From: Planctomycetota bacterium
Lineage (GTDB): Bacteria; Planctomycetota; Phycisphaerae; Phycisphaerales; SM1A02
Direction: 5' to 3'
Length of the DNA: 64,000 nt
NCBI GenBank assembly: GCA_027622195.1
Contig: JAQBZO010000001.1
Coordinates: forward strand, 124,001 to 188,000
Positions 32,951 to 42,042 of this stretch are shown here, in pieces. Below the pieces are notes generated by a model. The model worked only from the letters and a program-made list of their open reading frames with translations. It ran no database searches and had not been told where the DNA came from. The position numbers and the translations under genes are program-made. How positions within the stretch are numbered: the stretch's first letter is position 1; every line of letters begins with the position of its first letter.

Positions 32951-33610
32951 TTATCGGTGGTTCGACCCACGCGCAAATCGGGAAGAAAACACCAAGATGG
33001 CGGCCGTGACCGTGGGGAGAATGAGTGGTGCCAACCAACCACCCATCATGGAGTACGGCTGACCCTTTGGAAGTATGGAACGCATCTCGGTGGAGAGATG
33101 GGAGAGGGTGCCGCGTCCGTCCAGAGAGCCAAACGCTGGCACTCCAATCCAATTCCACCCGAGTGACGCGAGGACGATGGATGCCGCAAGAACGCCCGTC
33201 GCCGAAGCGCTTCGCGTGCGCGCCTGTGTGACCACAATTCTCAGCCACGCCGCAGTGGAAGTGGTCGCGAACCACAGTGCGACAGCGGTTGGAATCGTCC
33301 ATCCAGCCATCAATCGCATCGGCCAAATCGCCATGCAGAGCGCGACGCCGATTACGCCGATTTCAGCAAACGCGCGCCGAAATGAATCACTTTTCGGTGG
33401 CAGGATCAACACTGAGATTGGGTAGGCGATGGCGGCGCCCGCCCACAATGCAACCATCAGTGATGCGCACATCGGACGCATCGTCTCACTTGTACGAGCG
33501 ATGGGAACAGTGAAACCCATCGTGATGATCCACGACGCGAGCAACCACATCGCACATGACCATGCGAGTACCCGCGGGGGGTGAAGAGTCGAAGTCGTTG
33601 TTGCACTCAC
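32951..33610 (-). CDS. Small multi-pass membrane protein
   Basis: This 219-residue protein of unknown function has about five to six hydrophobic helices and short loops and no recognised motif. The start is a GTG that immediately follows the ftsQ-like stop with no spacer, so it is probably translated from the same message as the cell wall genes. A role in the envelope is guessed only from that position. Confidence 0.65.
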   Translation of the reverse strand: MSATTTSTLHPPRVLAWSCAMWLLASWIITMGFTVPIARTSETMRPMCASLMVALWAGAAIAYPISVLILPPKSDSFRRAFAEIGVIGVALCMAIWPMRLMAGWTIPTAVALWFATTSTAAWLRIVVTQARTRSASATGVLAASIVLASLGWNWIGVPAFGSLDGRGTLSHLSTEMRSILPKGQPYSMMGGWLAPLILPTVTAAILVFSSRFARGSNHR

Positions 33611-34435
33611 TCAGCGCCCCATCGCGATATCGAGCGTGACATCGATCGAGCGGTGACCAGTACGGTCGAGAGATCCATGCATCTGCGCGAGCATGTCGAG
33701 CATCGCGAGTCGTTGCATCGGAGGAATCTGTGCCGAGTCCTCTTCGCCTGGTGCGAGTCCCCAAAGAATCTTGACGCCGCCTTTGGTGAGAAGCGAGATC
33801 GAACCAGTCTCTGGATACTTCGACAAGTCAATGGCAGCGATTTCGTCGTGCCACGGACGAGACTCGACGAGGGCCAACACGCTCAGTCCAGCATCGACAC
33901 TGGCTCCTGGCCACACGATGCCTGCACATTCTGGAGCAGTGTCCTTGACACCAAGAAATCGAGGGAGCGCGGGACCTGCGCCGACTGGATACTCGCGCGG
34001 CATTCGTTGGCCGCGTGAGCCAATGAGAATGTCATGTCCTCCCGAAGTCACGAGCGCTGCGGGAGTGGCGTAGTCGCCATCGATCACAATCGTTGAACCG
34101 TCGAGGCGAATCTGATGGACCGAGTCGAACCAACCTGATAGTTCGAGTCCACGCTTGGCGAGCGAGAGGTTTTCGTGATTGACGCCTCCCATCGCGAGAC
34201 TCTCGGCAATCGTGCGCGCCAAGGGGACGATGTCCTTCTCGTGCAACCAGACAGGACGATGAATCATTCGCACATGCGTTGGAGTATCGCGCGTTTTGTC
34301 GTGCGCCGCGCGAAGGGTTGGTACCCCGCGTGAGACAAAAAAGCCGAGAGATCCGACGAGCACCATGATGAGTGCTCCGTCAAAAACCCATTGCCAAAGG
34401 GGAGTGGAAGTACGACGAAGGGGCGCGTCCGACAT
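33611..34435 (-). CDS. FtsQ/DivIB-like cell division protein
   Basis: This 274-residue bitopic membrane protein has a cytoplasmic N-tail, one membrane helix at about 16-36 and an external domain. It follows murC-murB-ddl, the position of ftsQ in the classical division and cell wall cluster. The segment LSLAKRGLELSGWFDSVHQIR followed by a PAAL turn resembles a POTRA and beta-domain start of FtsQ. Similarity is weak and the call rests mainly on gene order plus topology. No ftsA or ftsZ follows, as expected for planctomycetes that divide without FtsZ. The gene starts 19 bp after the ddl stop. Confidence 0.65.
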   Translation of the reverse strand: MSDAPLRRTSTPLWQWVFDGALIMVLVGSLGFFVSRGVPTLRAAHDKTRDTPTHVRMIHRPVWLHEKDIVPLARTIAESLAMGGVNHENLSLAKRGLELSGWFDSVHQIRLDGSTIVIDGDYATPAALVTSGGHDILIGSRGQRMPREYPVGAGPALPRFLGVKDTAPECAGIVWPGASVDAGLSVLALVESRPWHDEIAAIDLSKYPETGSISLLTKGGVKILWGLAPGEEDSAQIPPMQRLAMLDMLAQMHGSLDRTGHRSIDVTLDIAMGR

Positions 34436-34454
34436 GCACCACTCTTATCGGATC

Positions 34455-35378
34455 TCAGCCGTTTGTGGGTGAAAGTTTCTTCGCCCGAAGCAGTGCCATC
34501 TCCACGAGCCGAGTGCAGAGTTCTGGGAAGGAGATTCCAGCCGCTGCCGCCGCTTTCGGGACGAGCGAATGATCGGTCATTCCAGGCATCGTGTTGATCT
34601 CAAGGAACCACGCCCTGTCGCCCTCGACAATGAAATCGGCGCGGGCCACATCCTTGCATCCCATCGCTTGCATCAATTGGACTGTCGCCGCAGTCGCCTC
34701 TCGAGCAGCTGCCTCGGAAAGGTCAGCGGGTTGGATTCGGTACTGGGTGTCGTTTCGAAGGTACTTTGCCTCGTAGTCGTAGTACTGAACGGCGGGAATG
34801 ATCTCGATGAGCGGGAGCGGGCGGTCGCCCAGCATGCCCACCGTGATCTCACGGCCTTTGATGCATTGCTCGACAAGCGCGCGTCCACGAGTTCTAGCGA
34901 GTGCCTCGGCGGCAGATTGTGCTTCGAGTTGATTCGCGCAGAAACTCATTCCGACGCTTGAGCCATCGTTGAGCGGCTTGACGACGACCGAGCCATCGAT
35001 TTCGACTCTGTCTCCGAGGCGAAACTCTTGCCACCGCGGAGTCGAAACACAGAGTTGTTCGGCGATCCTTTTTGTTGCGGATTTATCCATCGCCAACCTT
35101 GCAGCGGTGGGGCCACTGCCCATGTAGGGTCGTCCATCCGCCTCTAAAAGTTCCTGAAGTGGACCTCCTTCGCCCCACGAACCATGAAGGATGGGAAGGA
35201 TCACATCCGCCGCCATGGATGCCAAAGTGGCTCCGTTGATGCGGTCAATCGTCTCGGCGCGAACCTCAAAACGACCCGTTGATCTGAGGGCTTCGGCGAC
35301 TCGAGTTCCAGAGTTGATGCTGACCGTTCGCTCGGCATCAGGGCCGCCCATCAAGACAAGGACCACGCAGTCACTCAT
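34455..35378 (-). CDS. ddl: D-alanine--D-alanine ligase
   Basis: This 307-residue ATP-grasp enzyme joins two D-alanines for peptidoglycan precursors. It has the GGPDAERTVSINSG motif near the N-terminus, ILHGSWGEGGPLQ and the C-terminal EINTMPGMTDHSLVPKAA segment. The ATG overlaps the murB stop. Its presence supports a peptidoglycan wall in this organism. Confidence 0.95.
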   Translation of the reverse strand: MSDCVVLVLMGGPDAERTVSINSGTRVAEALRSTGRFEVRAETIDRINGATLASMAADVILPILHGSWGEGGPLQELLEADGRPYMGSGPTAARLAMDKSATKRIAEQLCVSTPRWQEFRLGDRVEIDGSVVVKPLNDGSSVGMSFCANQLEAQSAAEALARTRGRALVEQCIKGREITVGMLGDRPLPLIEIIPAVQYYDYEAKYLRNDTQYRIQPADLSEAAAREATAATVQLMQAMGCKDVARADFIVEGDRAWFLEINTMPGMTDHSLVPKAAAAAGISFPELCTRLVEMALLRAKKLSPTNG

Positions 35379-36322
35379 TCGTCTCCTCCGCGTTTCCAGA
35401 AAACGACTTCTCGCTCAAGGCGGATTCCGCAGTGATCGAACACGCGATCAGACACGACTTCCGAAAGTTGAGCGACATCGCTCGCGAGTGCTCCTGCTTG
35501 AACGACGAAGAAGTTCGCGTGGTGGGCGCTGACCGATGCGCCGCCGACTGCGAGCCCCTTGAGTCCGGCGCTGTCGATCAACTTCCCCGCACTGACTCGT
35601 TCGAGGGTCGCGCGGTCGATCGGATTCTTGTACATGCATCCTGCCGAGTTTTCGCGGAAGGGTTGTCGTGACTTTTTCCACGAGAAAATCTCCGCGTGCT
35701 TCTGTCTCACAAGTGTCGGATCGGTTGGATCGACATGAAAAGTCGCACTCGTCACGATGCCAGCGGGCAGACCAGAGTGTCGGTAATTGAAGTGGAGTGC
35801 ATCCTTCAGAAAGGTGGCCTTCGCTCCGGAAGGGAGGATCATTTCAACACTTTGAACCGCCTGGGCGGTATCGCCGAAGTGTCCTCCCGCATTCATGCGG
35901 ATCGCTCCACCGACTGATCCTGGGATTCCAGCGAGTTGATTCAAACCCGCCAATCCACTTCGAGCGAGTTCGTTGAGGAGTGTGAAGAGGTCTTTCCCCG
36001 CGCCCACTCGAATGAGCGAATTGGCGCCGCCGCGTTCAACATCCATTGCTGAAAAAGCCTTCGCCGACAGGGAAAGGACGACACCGTCGATGCCGTCATC
36101 GTCGACGAGCAGATTGGCTCCAGCACCGAGCACGCGCATGGGAAGTCCATCGCGCGAAAGGCGAGACACAATGGTCGCAAGCGCATCAATCGTCCGAGGA
36201 ATCACCAAGACATCGGCGCGTCCGCCGATCTTGAACCATGTTTGCTGACCGATGGGTGCATCGGGAATGCACTCGGCATCGACGTCGGCGAAGAGGGTCG
36301 ATGCGCGCGCCGCAACTGTCAT
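35375..36322 (-). CDS. murB: UDP-N-acetylenolpyruvoylglucosamine reductase
   Basis: This 315-residue FAD enzyme reduces the enolpyruvyl group to make UDP-MurNAc. The FAD-binding segment TWFKIGGRADVLVIP, LGAGANLLV, GIPGSVGGAIRMNAGGHFGD and the late SAGCMYKNP loop with its catalytic serine region are visible. It overlaps murC and ddl by ATGA junctions. Confidence 0.95.
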   Translation of the reverse strand: MTVAARASTLFADVDAECIPDAPIGQQTWFKIGGRADVLVIPRTIDALATIVSRLSRDGLPMRVLGAGANLLVDDDGIDGVVLSLSAKAFSAMDVERGGANSLIRVGAGKDLFTLLNELARSGLAGLNQLAGIPGSVGGAIRMNAGGHFGDTAQAVQSVEMILPSGAKATFLKDALHFNYRHSGLPAGIVTSATFHVDPTDPTLVRQKHAEIFSWKKSRQPFRENSAGCMYKNPIDRATLERVSAGKLIDSAGLKGLAVGGASVSAHHANFFVVQAGALASDVAQLSEVVSDRVFDHCGIRLEREVVFWKRGGDE

Positions 36323-37815
36323 CGCATAGCCGCCTCGGGATCGTTGGCGAGGAGTGCGTTGGCGATCTTGAAGACGGGACCAGCGCCCATCGTGACGATG
36401 AGATCGCCGTCTTGCAATTCATGCTGCAAGGTGCGAACGACGGCGTTGAATGGAGCCGCATACACCGCTGATCCACCGAGTGCTCGAATGCGGTCGACCA
36501 TATCGCGCGCTGAAACGGCCGCGCGTTCCTCTTCCGAGTCGCGCACAAAATAGATATCAGGAAGAATGACTCGGTCCGCAGCCATGAACGATCTCGCGAA
36601 GTCCTCAAGCAAGAAACGAGTACGGCTATGTTGGTGAGGTTGGAAGACGCACACGAGCCTCTTCGGCTGATACTTCTCTCGAATGGCGTCGAGCGTGACA
36701 CGGCATTCGGTGGGATGGTGTCCGTAGTCGTCAAGGACAATCGCCTTGCCGCCGTCCTTCGTTGCGTATTCTCCCAACCACTGCGATCGGCGGTCCACGC
36801 CGGCGAAAGTGCTCAAGCCACGTTCGATTGATGCACGATCAGCGCCGAGCCAAAGGGCGAGGACTCCAGCAGCGGCTCCGTTCAAACGGTTGTGCATTCC
36901 AGGAAGGGGAGGCGTCCACTCAAGAATGGGTTGAAAACCTTCCACAACGCGTGCGCGGCGAGTGGTGTGGTCGAATTCCACTCGATAATCGGCGCGTGGA
37001 TCGGTGCCAAATGTGCGGGCGCTGCACTGAAGACCTTCCACGATGCGCTCCTTGAATGCGCCGTCATGAGCAATGAGCAGTCGGCCACCATGTGGCACCG
37101 TCGGAAGGCGCATCGCAAACTGATGGAATGACTCGATGATCGTGTCGATGCCAGCGAACCAGTCCAAGTGATCGGCTTCGATGTTGTTGATCAGTCCGAT
37201 GACTGGAGTATGGCTGTGGTACGAGTTCGTGTACTCGCACGCTTCGGCCACCAGGATGCCGGGCCGGCCGGCAAGTGGTCCGTGAGGAATGTTGGACGAT
37301 CCAGTGCGCGAGCCTCCACCGATCTGAGTGCAGGTGGCTCCAATGATGACGCTCGGGTCCAGTCCAGCCTCGATCAAAATGTATCCAAGGAGAGCAGTCG
37401 TCGAGCTTTTTCCGTGCGTGCCTGCAATCGAGACTCCGGTACGAGTGGATTGCAATTGTCCGAGAAACTGGGCATAGGTCAGGACGGGAATACCTCGCTT
37501 CGCAGCAGAAATGCGCGCCGCATGGGTTTCTGGAACCGCCGCGCTCACAATGACGCCGTCGCAGTCACTCGGGATCGCACCAACGCGGTCGATCACCACG
37601 GGAATCCCCGAAGCGATGAGCGACTGAGTCAACTCGGTCGATTCTTGGTCTTCGCCGGTAATGATGGCTCCCATCGACCGCGCCATCGCCGCGAGCCCGG
37701 ACATTCCAGACCCTCCGATGCCAACGAGGTGAAGTCGCGATCCTTGCACGGTTCGATTCGCCGCCGAGTGGGGCGGTTGGTCGAGAGTATTCGATTGGAT
37801 TTGCACAGCGTTCAT
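36319..37815 (-). CDS. murC: UDP-N-acetylmuramate--L-alanine ligase
   Basis: This 498-residue Mur ligase adds L-alanine to UDP-MurNAc. The N-terminal Rossmann motif HLVGIGGSGMSGLA, the P-loop GTHGKSSTTALL and the HPTE segment of the C-terminal domain are clear. ATG 37815 is chosen: the longer frame to 37896 would overlap the start of the divergent regulator gene. About 64 bp separate the two starts, so promoters lie close together. Confidence 0.93.
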   Translation of the reverse strand: MNAVQIQSNTLDQPPHSAANRTVQGSRLHLVGIGGSGMSGLAAMARSMGAIITGEDQESTELTQSLIASGIPVVIDRVGAIPSDCDGVIVSAAVPETHAARISAAKRGIPVLTYAQFLGQLQSTRTGVSIAGTHGKSSTTALLGYILIEAGLDPSVIIGATCTQIGGGSRTGSSNIPHGPLAGRPGILVAEACEYTNSYHSHTPVIGLINNIEADHLDWFAGIDTIIESFHQFAMRLPTVPHGGRLLIAHDGAFKERIVEGLQCSARTFGTDPRADYRVEFDHTTRRARVVEGFQPILEWTPPLPGMHNRLNGAAAGVLALWLGADRASIERGLSTFAGVDRRSQWLGEYATKDGGKAIVLDDYGHHPTECRVTLDAIREKYQPKRLVCVFQPHQHSRTRFLLEDFARSFMAADRVILPDIYFVRDSEEERAAVSARDMVDRIRALGGSAVYAAPFNAVVRTLQHELQDGDLIVTMGAGPVFKIANALLANDPEAAMR

Positions 37816-37879
37816 ATCGGTCCAGAGGGCGACTTCACTCCCACGATTCGATTCGGAAATCAACTCTACAATCTCCGCG

Positions 37880-39268
37880 ATGGCTGACGCACCCAATACG
37901 AAGATTCAGGCGCAAGTTTTGATCGTCGAGGACGAGGTTGAACACGCTGAGGTGATGGCTGAGGCACTGCGCCGAGAGGGTCATATCTGCACCGTTGTTC
38001 ACTCGTTGGCGCAGGCGAATGACGAACTCACATTTGGCAATTTTGACATCATTGTGACCGACCTCGTGATGGATCATCCCACCGCAGGATTGGATGTCTT
38101 GAAGTTGGCGCGCGAGCACCAGCCTCAATCGGCGACGATTCTCGTGACCGCGCACGGTGATGTCCCCACGGCGAAGGCGGCGCTGCAAGGGGGAGCCTAC
38201 GACTTCATCGAGAAGCCGCTCGATTTGGATGTGTTTCGAAATCTTGTGCACCGCGCCGCTGAGGCGGTCACTCTTCGCTCTGCGAATTCCAACTTGCGTG
38301 GACAGGTCGAAGCGGCATTCGGACTCGCAGGAATCGTCGGCGTCTCTCCCGCGATCCGAAAAGTGATGCACGCTGTGCGCCAAGTGGCACCGAGCATGCT
38401 GCCCGTCCTTGTGACGGGAGAGAGTGGCACGGGAAAGGAACTCGTCGCGCGCGCGATCTACGAATTGTCGCAGCGTGCAGCGAAGCGATTCGTCGCATTC
38501 AATGCGGCAGGATTGACCGAGAGCCTCGTCGAAGATCAACTCTTCGGGCACATGCGCGGAGCATTCACTGGAGCAGACCGCGACCGTGAGGGGGTCTTTG
38601 AATACGCTGACCGTGGGACTCTTTTTATCGATGAAATCGGTGACATGCCCGCTGCGATTCAGCCCAAGATTCTTCGAGCGCTCGAGAAGGGCGAGATCAT
38701 TCGCCTCGGAGCGAATGATGTCCGCAAGGTCGATGTGCGATTTGTGAGCGCCACCAATCGGGATCTCAAGGAGATGTGCAAGAAGGGGCTCTTTCGAGAA
38801 GATCTCTACTTCCGATTGCGTGGCACCGAGATCAACATTCCACCGCTTCGCGAACGACTCGAGGACATTCCTGTGCTCGTTCGCCACGCTGCTGGGAAAT
38901 ACGCACAAGAATTGGGAAGGGCTGCCCCGGTGGTGAGCGGTCCCGCGATGATGCGCCTCATTTCGTACAGCTGGCCAGGCAATGTGCGCGAATTGATGAA
39001 TGCCGTGCACCGCATCCTCGTGATGGTGACTGGAGACACCATCGAACTCTCTGACATTCCCGACGAGATTCGAGAGGCCGTCTCGGATGATCCGCAGACC
39101 AACAACCAACGTGGAAGCCTCGCTGGTATCGGAATCGAGCGGTTGGAAAAAGAGGCGATTCGTCAGACGCTCGCCATGACGAACGGAAACCGTGAGAAGG
39201 CAGCTCAACTGCTCGGGATCGGCGAGCGCACTCTTTATCGAAAGCTCAAGGACTACGGTCTTCGTTGA
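37880..39268 (+). CDS. Sigma54-dependent response regulator (NtrC family)
   Basis: This 462-residue regulator has three parts. The receiver domain at 12-125 has phosphoacceptor D61 and conserved K112. The AAA+ domain at about 150-380 has Walker A GESGTGKE (180-187), the sigma54-contacting GAFTGA (227-232) and Walker B TLFIDEIGD. A Fis-type helix-turn-helix lies at about 420-462 (REKAAQLLGIGERTLYRKLK). No histidine kinase gene is adjacent, so its signal is unknown. It lies between murC and the Lpt permeases. Confidence 0.93.
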   Translation: MADAPNTKIQAQVLIVEDEVEHAEVMAEALRREGHICTVVHSLAQANDELTFGNFDIIVTDLVMDHPTAGLDVLKLAREHQPQSATILVTAHGDVPTAKAALQGGAYDFIEKPLDLDVFRNLVHRAAEAVTLRSANSNLRGQVEAAFGLAGIVGVSPAIRKVMHAVRQVAPSMLPVLVTGESGTGKELVARAIYELSQRAAKRFVAFNAAGLTESLVEDQLFGHMRGAFTGADRDREGVFEYADRGTLFIDEIGDMPAAIQPKILRALEKGEIIRLGANDVRKVDVRFVSATNRDLKEMCKKGLFREDLYFRLRGTEINIPPLRERLEDIPVLVRHAAGKYAQELGRAAPVVSGPAMMRLISYSWPGNVRELMNAVHRILVMVTGDTIELSDIPDEIREAVSDDPQTNNQRGSLAGIGIERLEKEAIRQTLAMTNGNREKAAQLLGIGERTLYRKLKDYGLR

Positions 39269-39271
39269 TCC

Positions 39272-40927
39272 ATGCGCGGAATCCTCTTTCGTTCTTCTGC
39301 ACTTGACGTGCTCCGCCTCTTCGCGGTGACCGCTGCGATCCTCGTGGTCATTGTCGCATTCGGGTCGCTGATCAAGCCACTCGCACACAATCTGCTCGGA
39401 CCAGGTTCAGCACTTCGATACGCAGCGATGGCGTGCGTGCCCGTTCTTGAGTACGCGATCCCCTTCGCGGTTGGATTCGCTTGCGCGCTCAGCACGCACC
39501 GCATGGTGGTGGACAATGAGGTCACGGCGATGAGCGCGGCGGGCATTCCCATGGTTCGCATTCTGTTGCCGCAAGTCATCGTTGGAACGGTCTGCGGGTT
39601 TATCTTGTTCATTCTTGTGAACTCAGCTGTGCCCGAGATTGAGAACAAGATGCGCGAGATGCTCGGTCGAGAGGCAGCGCGCGTGCTGCTTGCTTCACTT
39701 CGCGACGGCGAGTCAGTCAGTGCGGGGAATGTTGTCATCCATGCCGATTCGGCGGTGTCGATGGATGTTCCCGCGGGATTGTCTCCCACACCGATCGAAC
39801 GACTTCGCCTTGCTGGCGTCGCCGCATTTGAGAGCACGCCCGATGGATCTCCACTCACCGAATTTGTCGCTCGAAGCGCGGTGATTGATTTGTATGAACT
39901 TCCTGCCTCGATCCAACGCGATGCCGCGACGGTGTTGAAACTCCGACTCGAAGACGCGGTCATTGTTCGACCGTCCGAAGGAACCGCCATCTCGGTGCCA
40001 GTGGTCGAACCGAGCGCTTTTGCCCTTGGGGCAACGGGCGCACGGCCGACGCAATTCCTCACGGGCACACAATTGCTTCGTGCCAGAACGAATCCAGGTC
40101 AAGCGGCGGCTGCACTCGATGCGAGAAAACGACTCGAAACAGAGTTGTCGGATGGACTCGCACTCGAGCACGCCATGGACAATCTCGCTGCGGGTGGAGT
40201 GATCGAAGTCGTCGATGATCGCACAGGACGGATCTACCGCTGCCGAGGCGCGCTGTTGGAGGGTCGCACTCTTCGTCCACGAACCAAAGGATCGCAGATC
40301 GAAGTGGAAGAACGACACAATGGCGAACTGCTTCGTACGGCGCGAATGAGCAGTGCAACGCTTCCACGCGCGAAAGGAGAGTGGCTCAGCGATGATGGCA
40401 CTCTTCGTGTGGGAGTCGATTTCGTCAGTGAACAAGCGCGAGCCACATCGGCGGCGAGTGGAGCTCCCCTCCGTTGGCCCAAGCGCATCGACAATTTGCG
40501 TTGGATGACGAGTGAATCACTCCCCGAATCGGATGGCGCACTGCGCGCGGAATCCGAGCGAGTCAGCACGAAACTTGGCGCAGCAGGTCAACCGATTATC
40601 GCGAGCGTGAACAATTGGAATCAAGCGAGCGAGAAGGTGCGCAGGGCCGCGGATGCCTATGGCATGCTTCGATTGCACGGCGCGGCACTTGTTCCTGTGG
40701 TCGCCCTCTTTGGTGCCGTGGTGGCTGTCCTTCTGCGCCGCACGACTCCGCTCATGGTGTATGTGGTTGCCTTCGTGCCGACTCTGATCGCCGTGGTGCT
40801 TGCAGCGCAGGGGAAGGAACTCATGCGCAATGACCAAGTCCTGGTCGGACTCGTCATCATGTGGAGTGGACCCACAGCGATGATGGCCATCGGTCTGGGT
40901 GGATTGTGGAAAGCGGGACGACCATGA
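39272..40927 (+). CDS. LptF/LptG-family permease (first)
   Basis: This 551-residue inner membrane protein belongs to the YjgP/YjgQ family. Two or three hydrophobic helices near the N-terminus (about 12-35, 48-70, 100-120) are followed by a long periplasmic beta-jellyroll region and three further helices near the C-terminus (about 460-540). It would form the lipopolysaccharide-extraction ABC complex with LptB. It starts 3 bp after the regulator stop and overlaps the second permease by ATGA. Which of LptF and LptG it is cannot be decided. Confidence 0.88.
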   Translation: MRGILFRSSALDVLRLFAVTAAILVVIVAFGSLIKPLAHNLLGPGSALRYAAMACVPVLEYAIPFAVGFACALSTHRMVVDNEVTAMSAAGIPMVRILLPQVIVGTVCGFILFILVNSAVPEIENKMREMLGREAARVLLASLRDGESVSAGNVVIHADSAVSMDVPAGLSPTPIERLRLAGVAAFESTPDGSPLTEFVARSAVIDLYELPASIQRDAATVLKLRLEDAVIVRPSEGTAISVPVVEPSAFALGATGARPTQFLTGTQLLRARTNPGQAAAALDARKRLETELSDGLALEHAMDNLAAGGVIEVVDDRTGRIYRCRGALLEGRTLRPRTKGSQIEVEERHNGELLRTARMSSATLPRAKGEWLSDDGTLRVGVDFVSEQARATSAASGAPLRWPKRIDNLRWMTSESLPESDGALRAESERVSTKLGAAGQPIIASVNNWNQASEKVRRAADAYGMLRLHGAALVPVVALFGAVVAVLLRRTTPLMVYVVAFVPTLIAVVLAAQGKELMRNDQVLVGLVIMWSGPTAMMAIGLGGLWKAGRP

Positions 40928-42042
40928 CGCGCCTCGACCGCCACATTCTCATTCGTTTTCTGCTCGACTTCGCGGCGCTCTTCTTGATGTTGTTCGCGTT
41001 CGTGACCGTGATTGATGCCGTGTTGCGACTCGAAGACTTCAGGTTGGTAGCGGCAAAGACTTACGGTGCCGACGAGGTGCGCTGGTGGCATGTGGTCTCT
41101 TCGATCGCGTCCTTTCACGGACCTCGTGTCTTCCAGTTTTATCAGTATCTCTACGGCCTCGTCGCAGTGGGTGCGGCGGGATTCACCCTGGCGCGAATGC
41201 AGAAGGATCGCGAACTGCTCGCGATGTTGTCCGCAGGCATCTCACTGCAACGAGTGGCGATTCCGATTCTTGTGGGTGGACTGCTCCTCAATGTGATTCA
41301 GATCGTGAATCAAGAAGTGATCCTCCCACGACTTGCTGAAAGGCTTTCTGTCGATCTTGTGCAATTGCACCGCAGCGCATCGAGGGGATGGAGTGTTCCT
41401 CTCGAAGCGGATGCAACGGGACAGTTGATTCACGCGACCCAGTTTGAACCAGCCACCGGTGTGATGGCGGGGTTTGTGGCGTACAAGCGCAGCGCGGAGG
41501 GATCGATCACACAGCGCATCTCTGCACCGACAGCGAAGTGGTCTGAAAAGGACGGCGGATGGTGGCTCGACGCATCGAAAGCCCAGGACCGCACCGTTCA
41601 ATCAGGATCAGCATCGGTGGCGCAGACGGGAACCGCCACCAAGTCTGTCTTGTTTCGCACGAATCTCAGTCCCTCACTCTTGGAACTCCGCCGGAGCGCA
41701 GTGAGTTCTCACATGATGTCGACGGCAACTCTCGCGCGCATGCACGCCACGAAGTCGATTGGACCATCGATGTATCGACAAATCATCGCTGCGCGATTTG
41801 GAGTGCTCTTCGTCAACCTCGCACTGCTTGCCGTCGCGCTTCCATTCACCCTTCGGCGCATTCCCGATGGACTTCTCAAGCCAGCGATTCAGTGCGCCGC
41901 ATTGACCGTCCCACTCGGTGTGGTCGCGCTTGGTGCGATGGCTGTTCCGAATCCATGGCTTGGTCCCGCGCTCGGAATCGCCGTGCCCATCGCGCTGCTG
42001 ATTCCTTTTTCGGTCTGGCGGATCAACTCCATCCCTACCTAG
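40924..42042 (+). CDS. LptF/LptG-family permease (second)
   Basis: This 372-residue partner of the preceding permease has the typical start TRLDRHILIRFLLDF, then six hydrophobic helices split three and three around a periplasmic domain. The SAGISLQRVAIPILVGG segment is characteristic of the family. It overlaps the upstream gene by four bases and the convergent parvulin gene by 8 bp. Two such genes imply an outer membrane with lipopolysaccharide-type transport. Confidence 0.9.
   Translation: MTRLDRHILIRFLLDFAALFLMLFAFVTVIDAVLRLEDFRLVAAKTYGADEVRWWHVVSSIASFHGPRVFQFYQYLYGLVAVGAAGFTLARMQKDRELLAMLSAGISLQRVAIPILVGGLLLNVIQIVNQEVILPRLAERLSVDLVQLHRSASRGWSVPLEADATGQLIHATQFEPATGVMAGFVAYKRSAEGSITQRISAPTAKWSEKDGGWWLDASKAQDRTVQSGSASVAQTGTATKSVLFRTNLSPSLLELRRSAVSSHMMSTATLARMHATKSIGPSMYRQIIAARFGVLFVNLALLAVALPFTLRRIPDGLLKPAIQCAALTVPLGVVALGAMAVPNPWLGPALGIAVPIALLIPFSVWRINSIPT

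Noticed and set aside
34455..37815. A resistance island, because ddl and mur genes are grouped
   Set aside because: The set is the normal cell wall cluster; there is no vanA/vanH-like gene or regulator nearby.
37835..39388. Long minus-strand open frame (517 codons) opposite the response regulator
   Set aside because: It is a shadow of a codon-biased gene: the plus strand has complete receiver, AAA+ and helix-turn-helix motifs, and the antisense product resembles nothing and has no proper start context.
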